This document shows, in pieces, positions 43,327 through 51,812 of a stretch of DNA of 64,000 bases (position 1 is its first letter; each line of letters begins with the position of its first letter). The position numbers were made by a program, and so were the translations under genes. The notes under the pieces were generated by a model, which worked only from the letters and a program-made list of their open reading frames with translations, was not told the DNA's origin and ran no database searches. This stretch comes from UMGS1002 sp964570825 (GTDB lineage Bacteria; Bacillota; Clostridia; Oscillospirales; CAG-272), in the NCBI GenBank assembly GCA_964570825.1, contig CAZMZJ010000001.1, forward strand, positions 62,001 to 126,000. Reading direction: 5' to 3'.

Positions 43327-44733
43327 ATGAGTTTAATTAAGGCTGAGAAAACCGATAAAAATTTATATACTCTTGAGTTCTCGGTTGATCAGGCAGTATT
43401 CGGTGCGGCAGTTGAAAACGCGTACCGCAAACAGGTTAAAAAAATCAATATTCCCGGCTTCAGGCCCGGAAAAGCTCCCCGCCATGTCATCGAAAAAATG
43501 TATGGCAAGGGATTCTTTTACGAGGATGCTTTTAATGAAATTCTCCCGGCTGCTTACGATGAAGCCATAAAGGAATCTGGAATAGATGCAGTCAGCCGTC
43601 CCGACATCGACGTTAAGTCGGTTGAAAACGGTGTTGTGTTCACCGCAAAGGTTTATGTCAAACCTCAAGTTTCAATTGAAGGCTACCGCGGTATAGAAGT
43701 CGAAAAACATATCCACAAAGTGTCCGACGAGGAAATCGACGCAGAGATAAAAATGCTTCAGGAGCGCAATGCCCGCGAAGTCAATATAACCGACAGAGCC
43801 GCCGAAATGGGCGACATAGCCAATATAAACTATGAGGGCTTCTGCAACGGCGCAGCCTTCGAGGGCGGAAAAGGCGAGAATCATCCGCTTGAGCTCGGCT
43901 CCGGATCGTTTATACCCGGTTTTGAAGAACAGGTTGCAGGACATAAAATTGGTGACGAATTTGAAGTTAACGTCACTTTCCCGGAAAAATATCATTCTGC
44001 CGAACTTGCAGGCAAAGCAGCGGTCTTCAAATGCAAACTTAACTCAATTTCAAAGAAGGAGCTTCCTAATCTTGACGACGAATTTGCAAAGGATGTTTCG
44101 GAATTCAACACATTTACTGAATACCGCGACGACGTAAAGGCAAAAATCCAAAAGAGACATGAGGATGAAGCCGATAAGGAAGTTGACAGCGCTATCACCG
44201 AGGCTCTTATGAGCAAGCTTTCAGCCGACATCCCCGAGGCAATGTTCGAAACAGAAACCGAAAACTTCGTCCGCGATTACGACAACCGTCTGCGTATGCA
44301 GGGTCTCAGCCTTAAGGATTATTTCAAATATACCGGCCAGACTCTCGACGATATTCGCAAACAGGTACGCCCGCAGGCCGAAACACAGGTAAAGACACGG
44401 CTTGCGCTTGAAAAGATTGTCGAGCTTGAAAATATTTCGGCTACCGAAGATGAAATCAACGCCGAATACGACCGCCTTGTCAAGGATTACGGCATGGAGC
44501 TCGACAAGGTAAAAGAGATTGTCAGAAAAGAAGACATAGCAAAGGATATGGCTGTCAAAAAGGCGTTTGATTTTGTAAAAGCCAGCGCCGTAATTAAGGA
44601 GTCCGAGTGCCACTGCGGCGAAGAGCACGGTTCTGAAGAAAAGCAGGCCTCTGATGATACAGCAAAGAAAACCGCAGCTAAAAAAACTTCAAGAAAAAAG
44701 AAGACCGATTCGGCCGAGACAATCTTTGAGTAA
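43327..44733 (+). CDS. tig: Trigger factor
   Basis: Ribosome-associated chaperone and prolyl isomerase, 468 residues. The N-terminal ribosome-binding signature is in FRPGKAPRHVIEKMYG; the FKBP domain (about 155-245) contains DIANINYEGFCNGAAFEGG and SFIPGFEEQVAGHKIGDE; the helical C-domain follows. A Cys/His patch (CHCGEEHG) and a Lys-rich tail (about 35 residues) extend the C-terminus beyond the usual end. It is first in a tig-clpP-clpX operon, a widespread order. Confidence 0.97.
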   Translation: MSLIKAEKTDKNLYTLEFSVDQAVFGAAVENAYRKQVKKINIPGFRPGKAPRHVIEKMYGKGFFYEDAFNEILPAAYDEAIKESGIDAVSRPDIDVKSVENGVVFTAKVYVKPQVSIEGYRGIEVEKHIHKVSDEEIDAEIKMLQERNAREVNITDRAAEMGDIANINYEGFCNGAAFEGGKGENHPLELGSGSFIPGFEEQVAGHKIGDEFEVNVTFPEKYHSAELAGKAAVFKCKLNSISKKELPNLDDEFAKDVSEFNTFTEYRDDVKAKIQKRHEDEADKEVDSAITEALMSKLSADIPEAMFETETENFVRDYDNRLRMQGLSLKDYFKYTGQTLDDIRKQVRPQAETQVKTRLALEKIVELENISATEDEINAEYDRLVKDYGMELDKVKEIVRKEDIAKDMAVKKAFDFVKASAVIKESECHCGEEHGSEEKQASDDTAKKTAAKKTSRKKKTDSAETIFE

Positions 44734-44777
44734 ACTTACAATCAATATTCATAAAAATATTAACACCGGAGGTAATC

Positions 44778-45386
44778 ATGTTCAGTCATAATTTTTTTAA
44801 CGATGCTCTTGTTCCCGTGGTCGTGGAGCAAACAAGCAGAGGAGAAAGGTCATATGATATTTTTTCCAGGCTTCTCAATGACCGCATTGTATTTCTCTCC
44901 GATGAAATCAATGATGTGACTGCCTCTCTGGTCGTTGCTCAGATGCTCTTTCTCGAGGCTCAGGATCCGGATAAGGACATAAATTTTTATATCAACAGTC
45001 CCGGCGGCTCAATATCGGCCGGCATGGCAATTTACGACACGATGAATTTTGTCAAGTGCGATGTCGCCACAATATGCGTCGGCATGGCCGCAAGTATGGG
45101 AGCCTTCCTTCTTGCAGCCGGTACTAAGGGAAAGCGTGCGGCTTTGCCCAACAGCCTTATAATGATTCACCAGCCGCTCGGCGGCGCAAAGGGACAGGCG
45201 ACCGATATAAAGATACAGGCTGAGCTGATTCTCCGCATAAGAGATAATATCAACTCAATTCTGTCGGAGCGCACAGGTAAGACAGTCGAGCAGATCGCTC
45301 GCGATACCGACCGCGACAATTATATGACCGCCGATGAGGCAAAAAACTACGGGCTTATCGATACTGTTATGAAACATCGCGCTTAA
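44778..45386 (+). CDS. clpP: ATP-dependent Clp protease proteolytic subunit
   Basis: Serine protease core partnering with ClpX and the ClpE-like ATPase. 202 residues with the triad Ser106 (GMAASMGAFL), His131 (MIHQPLGG) and Asp180 (DTDRDNY). The N-terminus LVPVVVEQTSRGERSYDIFS is typical of processed ClpP. GGAGG precedes the start. It lies between tig and clpX. Confidence 0.98.
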   Translation: MFSHNFFNDALVPVVVEQTSRGERSYDIFSRLLNDRIVFLSDEINDVTASLVVAQMLFLEAQDPDKDINFYINSPGGSISAGMAIYDTMNFVKCDVATICVGMAASMGAFLLAAGTKGKRAALPNSLIMIHQPLGGAKGQATDIKIQAELILRIRDNINSILSERTGKTVEQIARDTDRDNYMTADEAKNYGLIDTVMKHRA

Positions 45387-45413
45387 GCAATTGCGGCGAG
45401 GAGTAGGTTTACA

Positions 45414-46769
45414 ATGGCTAATACTAATAGCGGCAACAGCAATAAAAACAATAAAACTATTTCGCGCTTCTGCTCGTTCTGCGGCCGAAACGAAAATCAG
45501 GTCAATTTCCTGATTCCCTCCCCCACAGGTATTTATATCTGCGATTTCTGCGTCGACGCCTGCGAAGAACTGATTTACAGCAATATACCGGAAGACAAGG
45601 ACATAAATTCTCTGACGCTTGAAGCGCTTCCCCGCCCTGCAGACATCAAAAGCGTTCTCGATCAGTATGTTATCGGGCAGGATGATGCAAAGGTAGCCTT
45701 GTCCGTAGCGGTTTACAATCACTATAAACGCGTTTTAAGCTCCGACAAAAACAAAAAAAACAGCCGCCGCAACCGCATACAGAAAGAACAAAGCAATACA
45801 AAAGAAAAAGATAAAGATCAGAATTCTTCAAATGATGATTCGGTCGAGCTGCAGAAAAGCAATGTGCTTTTGATCGGTCCCACCGGTGTCGGGAAAACAT
45901 ATCTTGCGCAGACACTTGCAAAAACGCTAAAGGTTCCTTTCGCAATAGCCGACGCGACAACGCTCACCGAAGCCGGATATGTGGGAGAAGACGTTGAAAA
46001 CATTCTGCTTCGCCTGATTCAGGCGGCTGATTACGACATTGAGCTTGCCGAGCGCGGAATAATCTATATCGACGAAATCGACAAGATATCCCGCAAGAGC
46101 GAAAACCGCTCGATAACGCGTGACGTTTCAGGCGAGGGCGTACAGCAGGCGCTTTTGAAAATTCTCGAAGGTACAATATCAAATGTTCCTCCTCAGGGCG
46201 GGCGCAAGCATCCTAATCAGGAATTTATCCAGATCAATACCGAGAATATTCTTTTTATCTGCGGAGGAGCCTTTGACGGACTTGAAAAGATCATCGAAAA
46301 GCGCAAAGGCAACAACACAGTCGGATTTCAGGGCGAAATACTGAAGAAGGAAGAGCGGCGCGCGACAGGAATTTTCAAGGATGTAATAACGCATGACCTT
46401 ATTAAATTCGGCTTGATTCCGGAGCTTGTGGGACGGCTTCCGGTTATTGTCACTCTTAACGATCTCGACCGTGAAGCTCTTGTACGGATCATCAGCGAGC
46501 CTAAAAATTCATTGATAAAGCAGTATATAAAACTCTTCAAAATGGATGGAGTAGAGCTTAGCTTTGACCGCGAAGCGCTTGTGGCAATAGCAGAGCTCGC
46601 CATAGCACGCAATACCGGCGCAAGAGGTCTGCGTTCCATAATGGAAGGCATCATGACTCAGATTATGTATGAGATTCCGAGCCGGCGCGATGTCGCTGCT
46701 GTAAAAATCACCGAGGGATGTGTAAAGGGTACTGAGAAACCGGTTTACACTATAAGAAACGCAAGCTGA
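45414..46769 (+). CDS. clpX: ATP-dependent Clp protease ATP-binding subunit ClpX
   Basis: AAA+ unfoldase for ClpP, 451 residues. The N-terminal zinc-binding domain is C-x2-C..C-x2-C (CSFCGR and CDFCVD). Walker A is LLIGPTGVGKTYLA, Walker B IIYIDEIDKISR, sensor region GARGLRSIMEG; the ClpP-binding I-G-F loop is present as TVGFQGE. A charged insert rich in Lys, Asn and Ser (about residues 104-143) lies before Walker A and makes the protein longer than the usual 420. It ends the operon before a strong terminator. Confidence 0.97.
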   Translation: MANTNSGNSNKNNKTISRFCSFCGRNENQVNFLIPSPTGIYICDFCVDACEELIYSNIPEDKDINSLTLEALPRPADIKSVLDQYVIGQDDAKVALSVAVYNHYKRVLSSDKNKKNSRRNRIQKEQSNTKEKDKDQNSSNDDSVELQKSNVLLIGPTGVGKTYLAQTLAKTLKVPFAIADATTLTEAGYVGEDVENILLRLIQAADYDIELAERGIIYIDEIDKISRKSENRSITRDVSGEGVQQALLKILEGTISNVPPQGGRKHPNQEFIQINTENILFICGGAFDGLEKIIEKRKGNNTVGFQGEILKKEERRATGIFKDVITHDLIKFGLIPELVGRLPVIVTLNDLDREALVRIISEPKNSLIKQYIKLFKMDGVELSFDREALVAIAELAIARNTGARGLRSIMEGIMTQIMYEIPSRRDVAAVKITEGCVKGTEKPVYTIRNAS

Positions 46770-46814
46770 TAATTATTAAATATCAATTATTATGTGGTTT
46801 AAGTGTAAAAAACA

Positions 46815-46867
46815 CGGCGGCCGCATATCCTGCGGCTTTTCTGCCGGGATATGCAGCCGCTCTTTTT
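46815..46867 (+). terminator. Terminator after clpX
   Basis: Arms GCGG-CCGCATATCC and GGGATATGC-AGCCGC form a long stem with an inner GCGGC/GCCG stem, and TCTTTTT follows. Confidence 0.8.
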
Positions 46868-46916
46868 ATCAAACCAATGCGGTATTGTTAAATTCTGCAA
46901 CCTGTCTGAGGAAATT

Positions 46917-47765
46917 TCAGCTTCCGCCGCCGCATCTTTTCTCAACATTTCCGCTGCTGACAAACGACGGAGGATTGAATTCGCCTGTTGGGAACGCCAT
47001 GTTCTTGAACAGACTACACGGGTCGGTATCATTGCCCGGCACACATTCCTTGTCTGGAACATTGTATTCAACAGCGTTGATAAGATATTGAGCGGGTCTG
47101 ACAATTCTGCATACGGAGAAAATACCGAGTGATACAGCGAGGAATTTATTGCGTTTTACCGGGCTGTTGCTTTCATCGGAAAGGTTGCCGTTAAGACGGT
47201 ATGTGACCGGTTCGGGAATATCGCATGCGCAGCAGCAGCAATAGCATTTTTTGTGTTCATCAGGATCAATTACCCTTGTTTTAAGTACGATAGGATCTAC
47301 GGCCTCAACAACTACGCTCGGATTATTCTTGGTGCAGCATACGGGATCGGGCGTAGAACAGAAGTTACTTGAATCGGCAGTGCTTCTGAATATGCTGACA
47401 TTGCTTTCGCTTCCGTATAATACTACTTTTTTCTCGACGACAGCTACGGCGTCGAATTCCTGCGGTTTATTGCATATGCAAGCCTCGCAGACAAGCTTGC
47501 AGTAAAATCTTATTGTGACTGTGTAGAATCCGCGGTTGAACTGCACGGGATCGATGTTTATGTATGTCCACGCTATGCAGGCGCTTTTTGTTCTTACATT
47601 GTTCGTGCGCTCTATGATATCGTTGCCGAAATCAGTAAGTATACACCGTACATCCTCGAAGCAATCCCGGTCGCGGCAGGAGTCAAGAATCCGATTCGTT
47701 TCAATGCAAACCATCTCCCTGCCGGACGAACCGGAGGATCCGCAACAAAAACGATTATCTGCCAT
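46917..47765 (-). CDS. Cysteine-rich conserved protein, possible spore coat-type protein
   Basis: 282 residues with 24 cysteines, including a C-Y-C-C-C-C-A-C cluster around residue 170. No signal peptide or membrane helix. Segments such as CIETNRILDSCRDRDCFEDV, PVQFNRGFYTVTIRFYCKLV and RPAQYLINAVEYNVPDKEC look like a family I remember as conserved hypothetical in sporulating Clostridia, with no established function. High Cys content without export signals is compatible with a mother-cell-made coat or exosporium protein, which is inference. The Shine-Dalgarno GGAGG lies about eleven bases ahead. Confidence 0.65.
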   Translation of the reverse strand: MADNRFCCGSSGSSGREMVCIETNRILDSCRDRDCFEDVRCILTDFGNDIIERTNNVRTKSACIAWTYINIDPVQFNRGFYTVTIRFYCKLVCEACICNKPQEFDAVAVVEKKVVLYGSESNVSIFRSTADSSNFCSTPDPVCCTKNNPSVVVEAVDPIVLKTRVIDPDEHKKCYCCCCACDIPEPVTYRLNGNLSDESNSPVKRNKFLAVSLGIFSVCRIVRPAQYLINAVEYNVPDKECVPGNDTDPCSLFKNMAFPTGEFNPPSFVSSGNVEKRCGGGS

Positions 47766-47789
47766 ATGTTATTAACCTCCAGTATTTAT

Positions 47790-47823
47790 GAGGAGAAAAG
47801 ACAATCTCCTCTAATATCTTATG
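47790..47823 (-). promoter_or_regulatory. Leader hairpin and possible mother-cell sigma -10 of the Cys-rich gene
   Basis: On the minus strand CATAAGATA (47823-47815) fits the -10 form CATAnnnTA used by sigma-K and sigma-E, but no good -35 is found at the right distance. GAGGAGA/TCTCCTC (47790-47796 with 47805-47811) forms a hairpin in the leader. Confidence 0.25.
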
Positions 47824-48000
47824 CACACTTCGAAAATTTGACATAATGCAGCATATTTATTTTTATCTTCTTGATGCCCTTGCGGCGTACAGCTGTAATA
47901 TTTTTTCTGATTATTGACATTCTTCAGAACATAATATAAAATATAAGTAGTATCAATTAAAAACACAAATTTCTCGTTTATAAAAATCAAGGAGGCGGCA

Positions 48001-49623
48001 ATGAATCTTATATTATTTTTGTCAGTTCTAATCATTGCGATCAATGCGCTTGTAATATTAGCCGGCATTATTGTCGGATATAAGCGCGGAGCCGGAAAAT
48101 CGCTTGTAAGACTTATATATGTATTCATTATAACCGCTGTATCCTACATTTTTGCAATAATAATTTCAAAAGCTGTTTCAGGACAGATTGTTGCAACGGT
48201 TCAGCTTCAATATTATGATACTCTGCAGAGCATAACAGAAAATTCAAAAATGTTTGAACCGTTAATGCGCGGACTTGTCGCCTCTGTCCTCGGACCTGTT
48301 ATTTTACCGCTGATTTTTATAATCCTCCAGCCACTTACAATGATAGGCTTTAAGCCGGCTTCAGGCAAAATAATATCCCTTTTCAAAAAAGACGGCGACC
48401 CGATGAACAAGTCCAGCCGTTTTATGGGAGCCGGCGTCGGAGCGCTGCAGGGATACATAATAGCAACCGTACTCGCAGTGCCGCTCAGCTTTGCTGTCTT
48501 CCTTTTGGGATCAGTTAATAAAAATAATGTCGTTTCTAATGATAATTATATTGCGAAAACGACATCCTGTTCCGGAATTTATTCTTTGTCGCTAAATAGT
48601 TATCCGCATGTCAACTCTCTTGCCGCATTATCGTTATCCGGCAGAAGCTATAACGGCAACTTTTTGCTCGGCGCCGGAGGACTTACGAATATGGGAACGA
48701 TAATTCCGGGCGGTTCACAGTCCAATCTATTGGACGAGGGCGAATTTATAATGGGTTTATTAAATGCCGCATCCGACGGTTTTCTGGATGATTTAGCTTA
48801 CGGCAATTTGACAGTTGGCGAAATAGTAGATATTTTGAGTAATTGGGGCGGAGGCACTGACTTTGGACTTTTCGGAAACGGCAGCGAAAACGATACATAC
48901 AAAATAATTAGTATTATTCAAAATATGATTCCGTATATAGAACAATCGCCTCTTCTTTCCTCATTTGCCGCTGATATTCTTAATACGGCGGCCGAAGTCT
49001 GGAAAAACGGCGGGAGTTTTCTTGGTATATCAATTGATACCTCCGACTATGCAACTGAACTCATGTTTAATTCATTTACCGATATGCTCGCCGGCGCAAC
49101 TGCCGGGAATGTCGCAGAAATACTTAAGACATTTTTTACACCCAGCCCCGACGGAACGGTGCCAATTGCATCGTTTATAAGCATCAATTTAAATGAAGGC
49201 ATTGATTTTAGTTCGAACGGTGTGCTAAATATAATTTCAGATATAATGATAGCTGTCAACTATAATGACAACACTTCAATGATTACCTCAAGTATGGGAA
49301 AACTGGGAAAACAGTTGCTTGCAGAAGCCGGCATCACAGTGTTTCCTGCCGAAGATACTGCCGTATATGAAGAAATTAAGGCTGTTCTTGAGGATGCTCT
49401 GTCAAATATTTCAGGTGTAAATGATTATATGGCAAGCGTCGATGCTCTTGCGGCAGAAATAATGAGAATCTCAGCCAGCTATAATCAAACATTGACCGAA
49501 GGTCAGGCAAGATTTATCGCCATATGTCTTCTCGAATATTTCGGAAGCGCTGAAAATATTACAATCGACGGTATAAAAGAATTTTTTGGCGTCGGGGATG
49601 CAATACCCGCATCAGCCGGCTGA
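48001..49623 (+). CDS. Large membrane protein with CvpA-like N-terminal domain
   Basis: 540 residues. The N-terminal 175 residues hold four or five helices and a pattern like CvpA (IIVGYKRGAGKSLVRLIYVF, then VGALQGYIIATVLAVPLSFA). The remaining roughly 360 residues are mostly soluble, helical and Ser/Asn/Ala-rich, with no family I recognise. AAGGAGG gives a clear start. It is divergent from the Cys-rich gene and ends at a strong terminator. Function unknown; a second CvpA-like gene is at 5558. Confidence 0.6.
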   Translation: MNLILFLSVLIIAINALVILAGIIVGYKRGAGKSLVRLIYVFIITAVSYIFAIIISKAVSGQIVATVQLQYYDTLQSITENSKMFEPLMRGLVASVLGPVILPLIFIILQPLTMIGFKPASGKIISLFKKDGDPMNKSSRFMGAGVGALQGYIIATVLAVPLSFAVFLLGSVNKNNVVSNDNYIAKTTSCSGIYSLSLNSYPHVNSLAALSLSGRSYNGNFLLGAGGLTNMGTIIPGGSQSNLLDEGEFIMGLLNAASDGFLDDLAYGNLTVGEIVDILSNWGGGTDFGLFGNGSENDTYKIISIIQNMIPYIEQSPLLSSFAADILNTAAEVWKNGGSFLGISIDTSDYATELMFNSFTDMLAGATAGNVAEILKTFFTPSPDGTVPIASFISINLNEGIDFSSNGVLNIISDIMIAVNYNDNTSMITSSMGKLGKQLLAEAGITVFPAEDTAVYEEIKAVLEDALSNISGVNDYMASVDALAAEIMRISASYNQTLTEGQARFIAICLLEYFGSAENITIDGIKEFFGVGDAIPASAG

Positions 49624-49629
49624 TGAAAA

Positions 49630-49666
49630 AATGTCCTTCAGCATAAAAGCTGAAGGACATTTTTTA
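49630..49666 (+). terminator. Terminator of the 48001-49623 gene
   Basis: ATGTCCTTCAGC and GCTGAAGGACAT form a perfect 12-bp stem with loop ATAAAA, followed by TTTTTTA. Confidence 0.93.
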
Positions 49667-49708
49667 TGTTTTTCGGAAAGATAATATTTTTTTCAAAACG
49701 TCTGCATA

Positions 49709-50692
49709 TTAACGTTCTTCCCTGAAATAAGGAAGGCCAAGACTTGACGGAGCCTGATCCTCCTTCTTTCTTCTGAAGCTGATAATAATGAGAACGATAA
49801 TTGTAACCACATAAGGCGCCATTCTTGTAAGGTCAGCCGGTATATTTATATTCATCAGGTTCGGCAGGAACTGATACAGCCAGTACAGAATGCCGAATAC
49901 GTATGCGCCCCAAATTGCGTTTATCGGCTTCCATGTAGTGAAAATAACAAGCGCAACAGCCAGCCAGCCAAGATTCTCGATTTCGCCTGTGGTCGCCCAG
50001 ATGCCGTTGTTGTAGTCAAGAACGTAATAAAGTCCGCCGAGACCGGTTATTCCGGAACCAATACAGGTGGCTATATATTTATATTTAATAACATTTATGC
50101 CTGCGGCATCGGCTGTCGCAGGGTTTTCACCTACCGCTCTCAGGTTCAGGCCGGCGCGTGTTTTGTTTAGAAATTTATTCAGTATAATCGCAAGAATTAT
50201 CGCTACATAAACAAGGAAGCCGTATGAAAAAAATATTTTTCCAAAGGTTCCGAGCTGCGTTGAAAGAAAAGGGATTTTTGCGCTGAAAACGCTGTTTGAA
50301 TATTCAGCTTTTGTAGACACCGCTCCGTTCATTACAAACACACCGAAAAAGTTTGCAATCCCTACACCGAATGTTGTCAGCGTAAGACCTGTAACATTCT
50401 GATTTGCGCGAAGTGTTATCGTGATAAAGCTGTATATCAGTCCTCCAAACATCGATGCCAGAAAAGCGCTGACCAAAGCTATTGTTATGCACAATATCGC
50501 ATTGGGGTTTTCTGCGTTTATCTCGTAATAATATGCGCTCGCAAATCCGGCGAAAGCTCCGAGATACATTGTGCCGGGTACGCCGAGGTTGAGATTTCCT
50601 GATTTTTCTGTTATTATCTCCCCCATGGAACCGAACATAATGACAGTTCCGAACATCACAGCACGGATTATCCACGATATTAGATTACTCAT
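49709..50692 (-). CDS. Nucleoside ABC transporter permease (YufQ/NupQ-like)
   Basis: 327-residue permease of the BPD_transp_2 type with eight to ten helices. IITEKSGNLNLGVPGTMYLG near the N-terminus and LNLRAVGENPATADAAGIN in the coupling loop are characteristic of the nucleoside (BmpD-NupA/B/C) branch. It overlaps the preceding permease gene by eight bases and is the last gene of the riboswitch-controlled operon. Confidence 0.9.
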   Translation of the reverse strand: MSNLISWIIRAVMFGTVIMFGSMGEIITEKSGNLNLGVPGTMYLGAFAGFASAYYYEINAENPNAILCITIALVSAFLASMFGGLIYSFITITLRANQNVTGLTLTTFGVGIANFFGVFVMNGAVSTKAEYSNSVFSAKIPFLSTQLGTFGKIFFSYGFLVYVAIILAIILNKFLNKTRAGLNLRAVGENPATADAAGINVIKYKYIATCIGSGITGLGGLYYVLDYNNGIWATTGEIENLGWLAVALVIFTTWKPINAIWGAYVFGILYWLYQFLPNLMNINIPADLTRMAPYVVTIIVLIIISFRRKKEDQAPSSLGLPYFREER

Positions 50693-51812
50693 TTCTCCCG
50701 GTTCCTTTCTTTTCTTTTGCGTTTGTACGGAAAATCAGCTTATAATTCAGGAAAAATTCGCATCCTATGATAAAAAACAGAATTATTCCGGAAATAATAT
50801 CTGAGGCATAATCGTTCATTATGCTGTAGGTTGACGCAATCTGCTTCGCGCCTTTCTCAAGGAATACAAGAAGAAAGGAAGTCAGGACCATATAAAAAGC
50901 GTTGAATTTAGAAAGCCATGCAACTATTATCGCGTCAAATCCCCTTCCCCCTGCGCTTGCAGTCGACACAGTCTGCGAGCCGCCGCTGACTATCATAAAC
51001 CCAGCAACGCCGCAAAGTGCTCCAGAAAGAGCCATAGTCCGCAATATCACCTTTGATACATTTATTCCCGCGTATCTTGCGGTGTTTTCCGATTCTCCCA
51101 CAACGCTTATTTCATATCCGTGCTTGCTGTATTTTAGGTATATGAACATTAATATTGTGAGTACTGCGGCTACGATTAGATTTATTCCGCTTCTGTCACC
51201 GAATAATACAGGGAACCAGCCTGCCTTACTATCCATATTTATTACGCCAAGACTGGAATTGTTACCTCTCCAGATTGATGTCGTAAAGGCTACAAGCTGT
51301 ATGGCGATATAGTTCATCATCAAGGTGAAAAGCGTTTCGTTGGTTGAGAATTTTGCTTTGAAAATTGCCGGGACAAGACCCCATAACGCTCCGAAAATAA
51401 TCGCTCCTGCTGCCATGACCGGAAACAACAGGTAAGGCGGCATTGCAGAAAAATTGATCATGCAGAAGGCCGTCCAGAGTGCGCCGACAAGCACCTGCCC
51501 CTCGCCGCCGACGTTCCAGAAGCGCATTTTGAAGGCGGGAGCCAACGCCAAAGATACGATAAGAAGCTTAGCAGTCTCTTCTATCGCCCATTTGAAGCGC
51601 ATCAGCTTAGCCCCGCCGAACGTTCCCTGAAACATTGCCGAATAAACGCCGATAGGGTCAAGTCCGGTGACAAAATATATAAAAACCGCATCTAAAATCA
51701 GAGCTGCAAGTATCGCGGCGAAGCGGAAAAGTATCCCTTTCCAGGCAGGTATCATATCCCGCTTTGCTATTCTGACAAAAGGCTCTTTTGCAACAGCTTT
51801 TTCAGAATTCAT
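50685..51812 (-). CDS. Nucleoside ABC transporter permease (YufP/NupP-like)
   Basis: 375-residue permease. A cytoplasmic N-terminus is followed by about ten helices; FRFAAILAALILDAVFIYFV is the first. FWNVGGEGQVLVGALW is the family signature in the first half, and the coupling loop YEISVVGESENTARYAGINV matches the YufP branch. Its start shares one base with the ATPase stop (TAATG), indicating coupling. It pairs with the 49709-50692 permease. Confidence 0.9.
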   Translation of the reverse strand: MNSEKAVAKEPFVRIAKRDMIPAWKGILFRFAAILAALILDAVFIYFVTGLDPIGVYSAMFQGTFGGAKLMRFKWAIEETAKLLIVSLALAPAFKMRFWNVGGEGQVLVGALWTAFCMINFSAMPPYLLFPVMAAGAIIFGALWGLVPAIFKAKFSTNETLFTLMMNYIAIQLVAFTTSIWRGNNSSLGVINMDSKAGWFPVLFGDRSGINLIVAAVLTILMFIYLKYSKHGYEISVVGESENTARYAGINVSKVILRTMALSGALCGVAGFMIVSGGSQTVSTASAGGRGFDAIIVAWLSKFNAFYMVLTSFLLVFLEKGAKQIASTYSIMNDYASDIISGIILFFIIGCEFFLNYKLIFRTNAKEKKGTGRNE

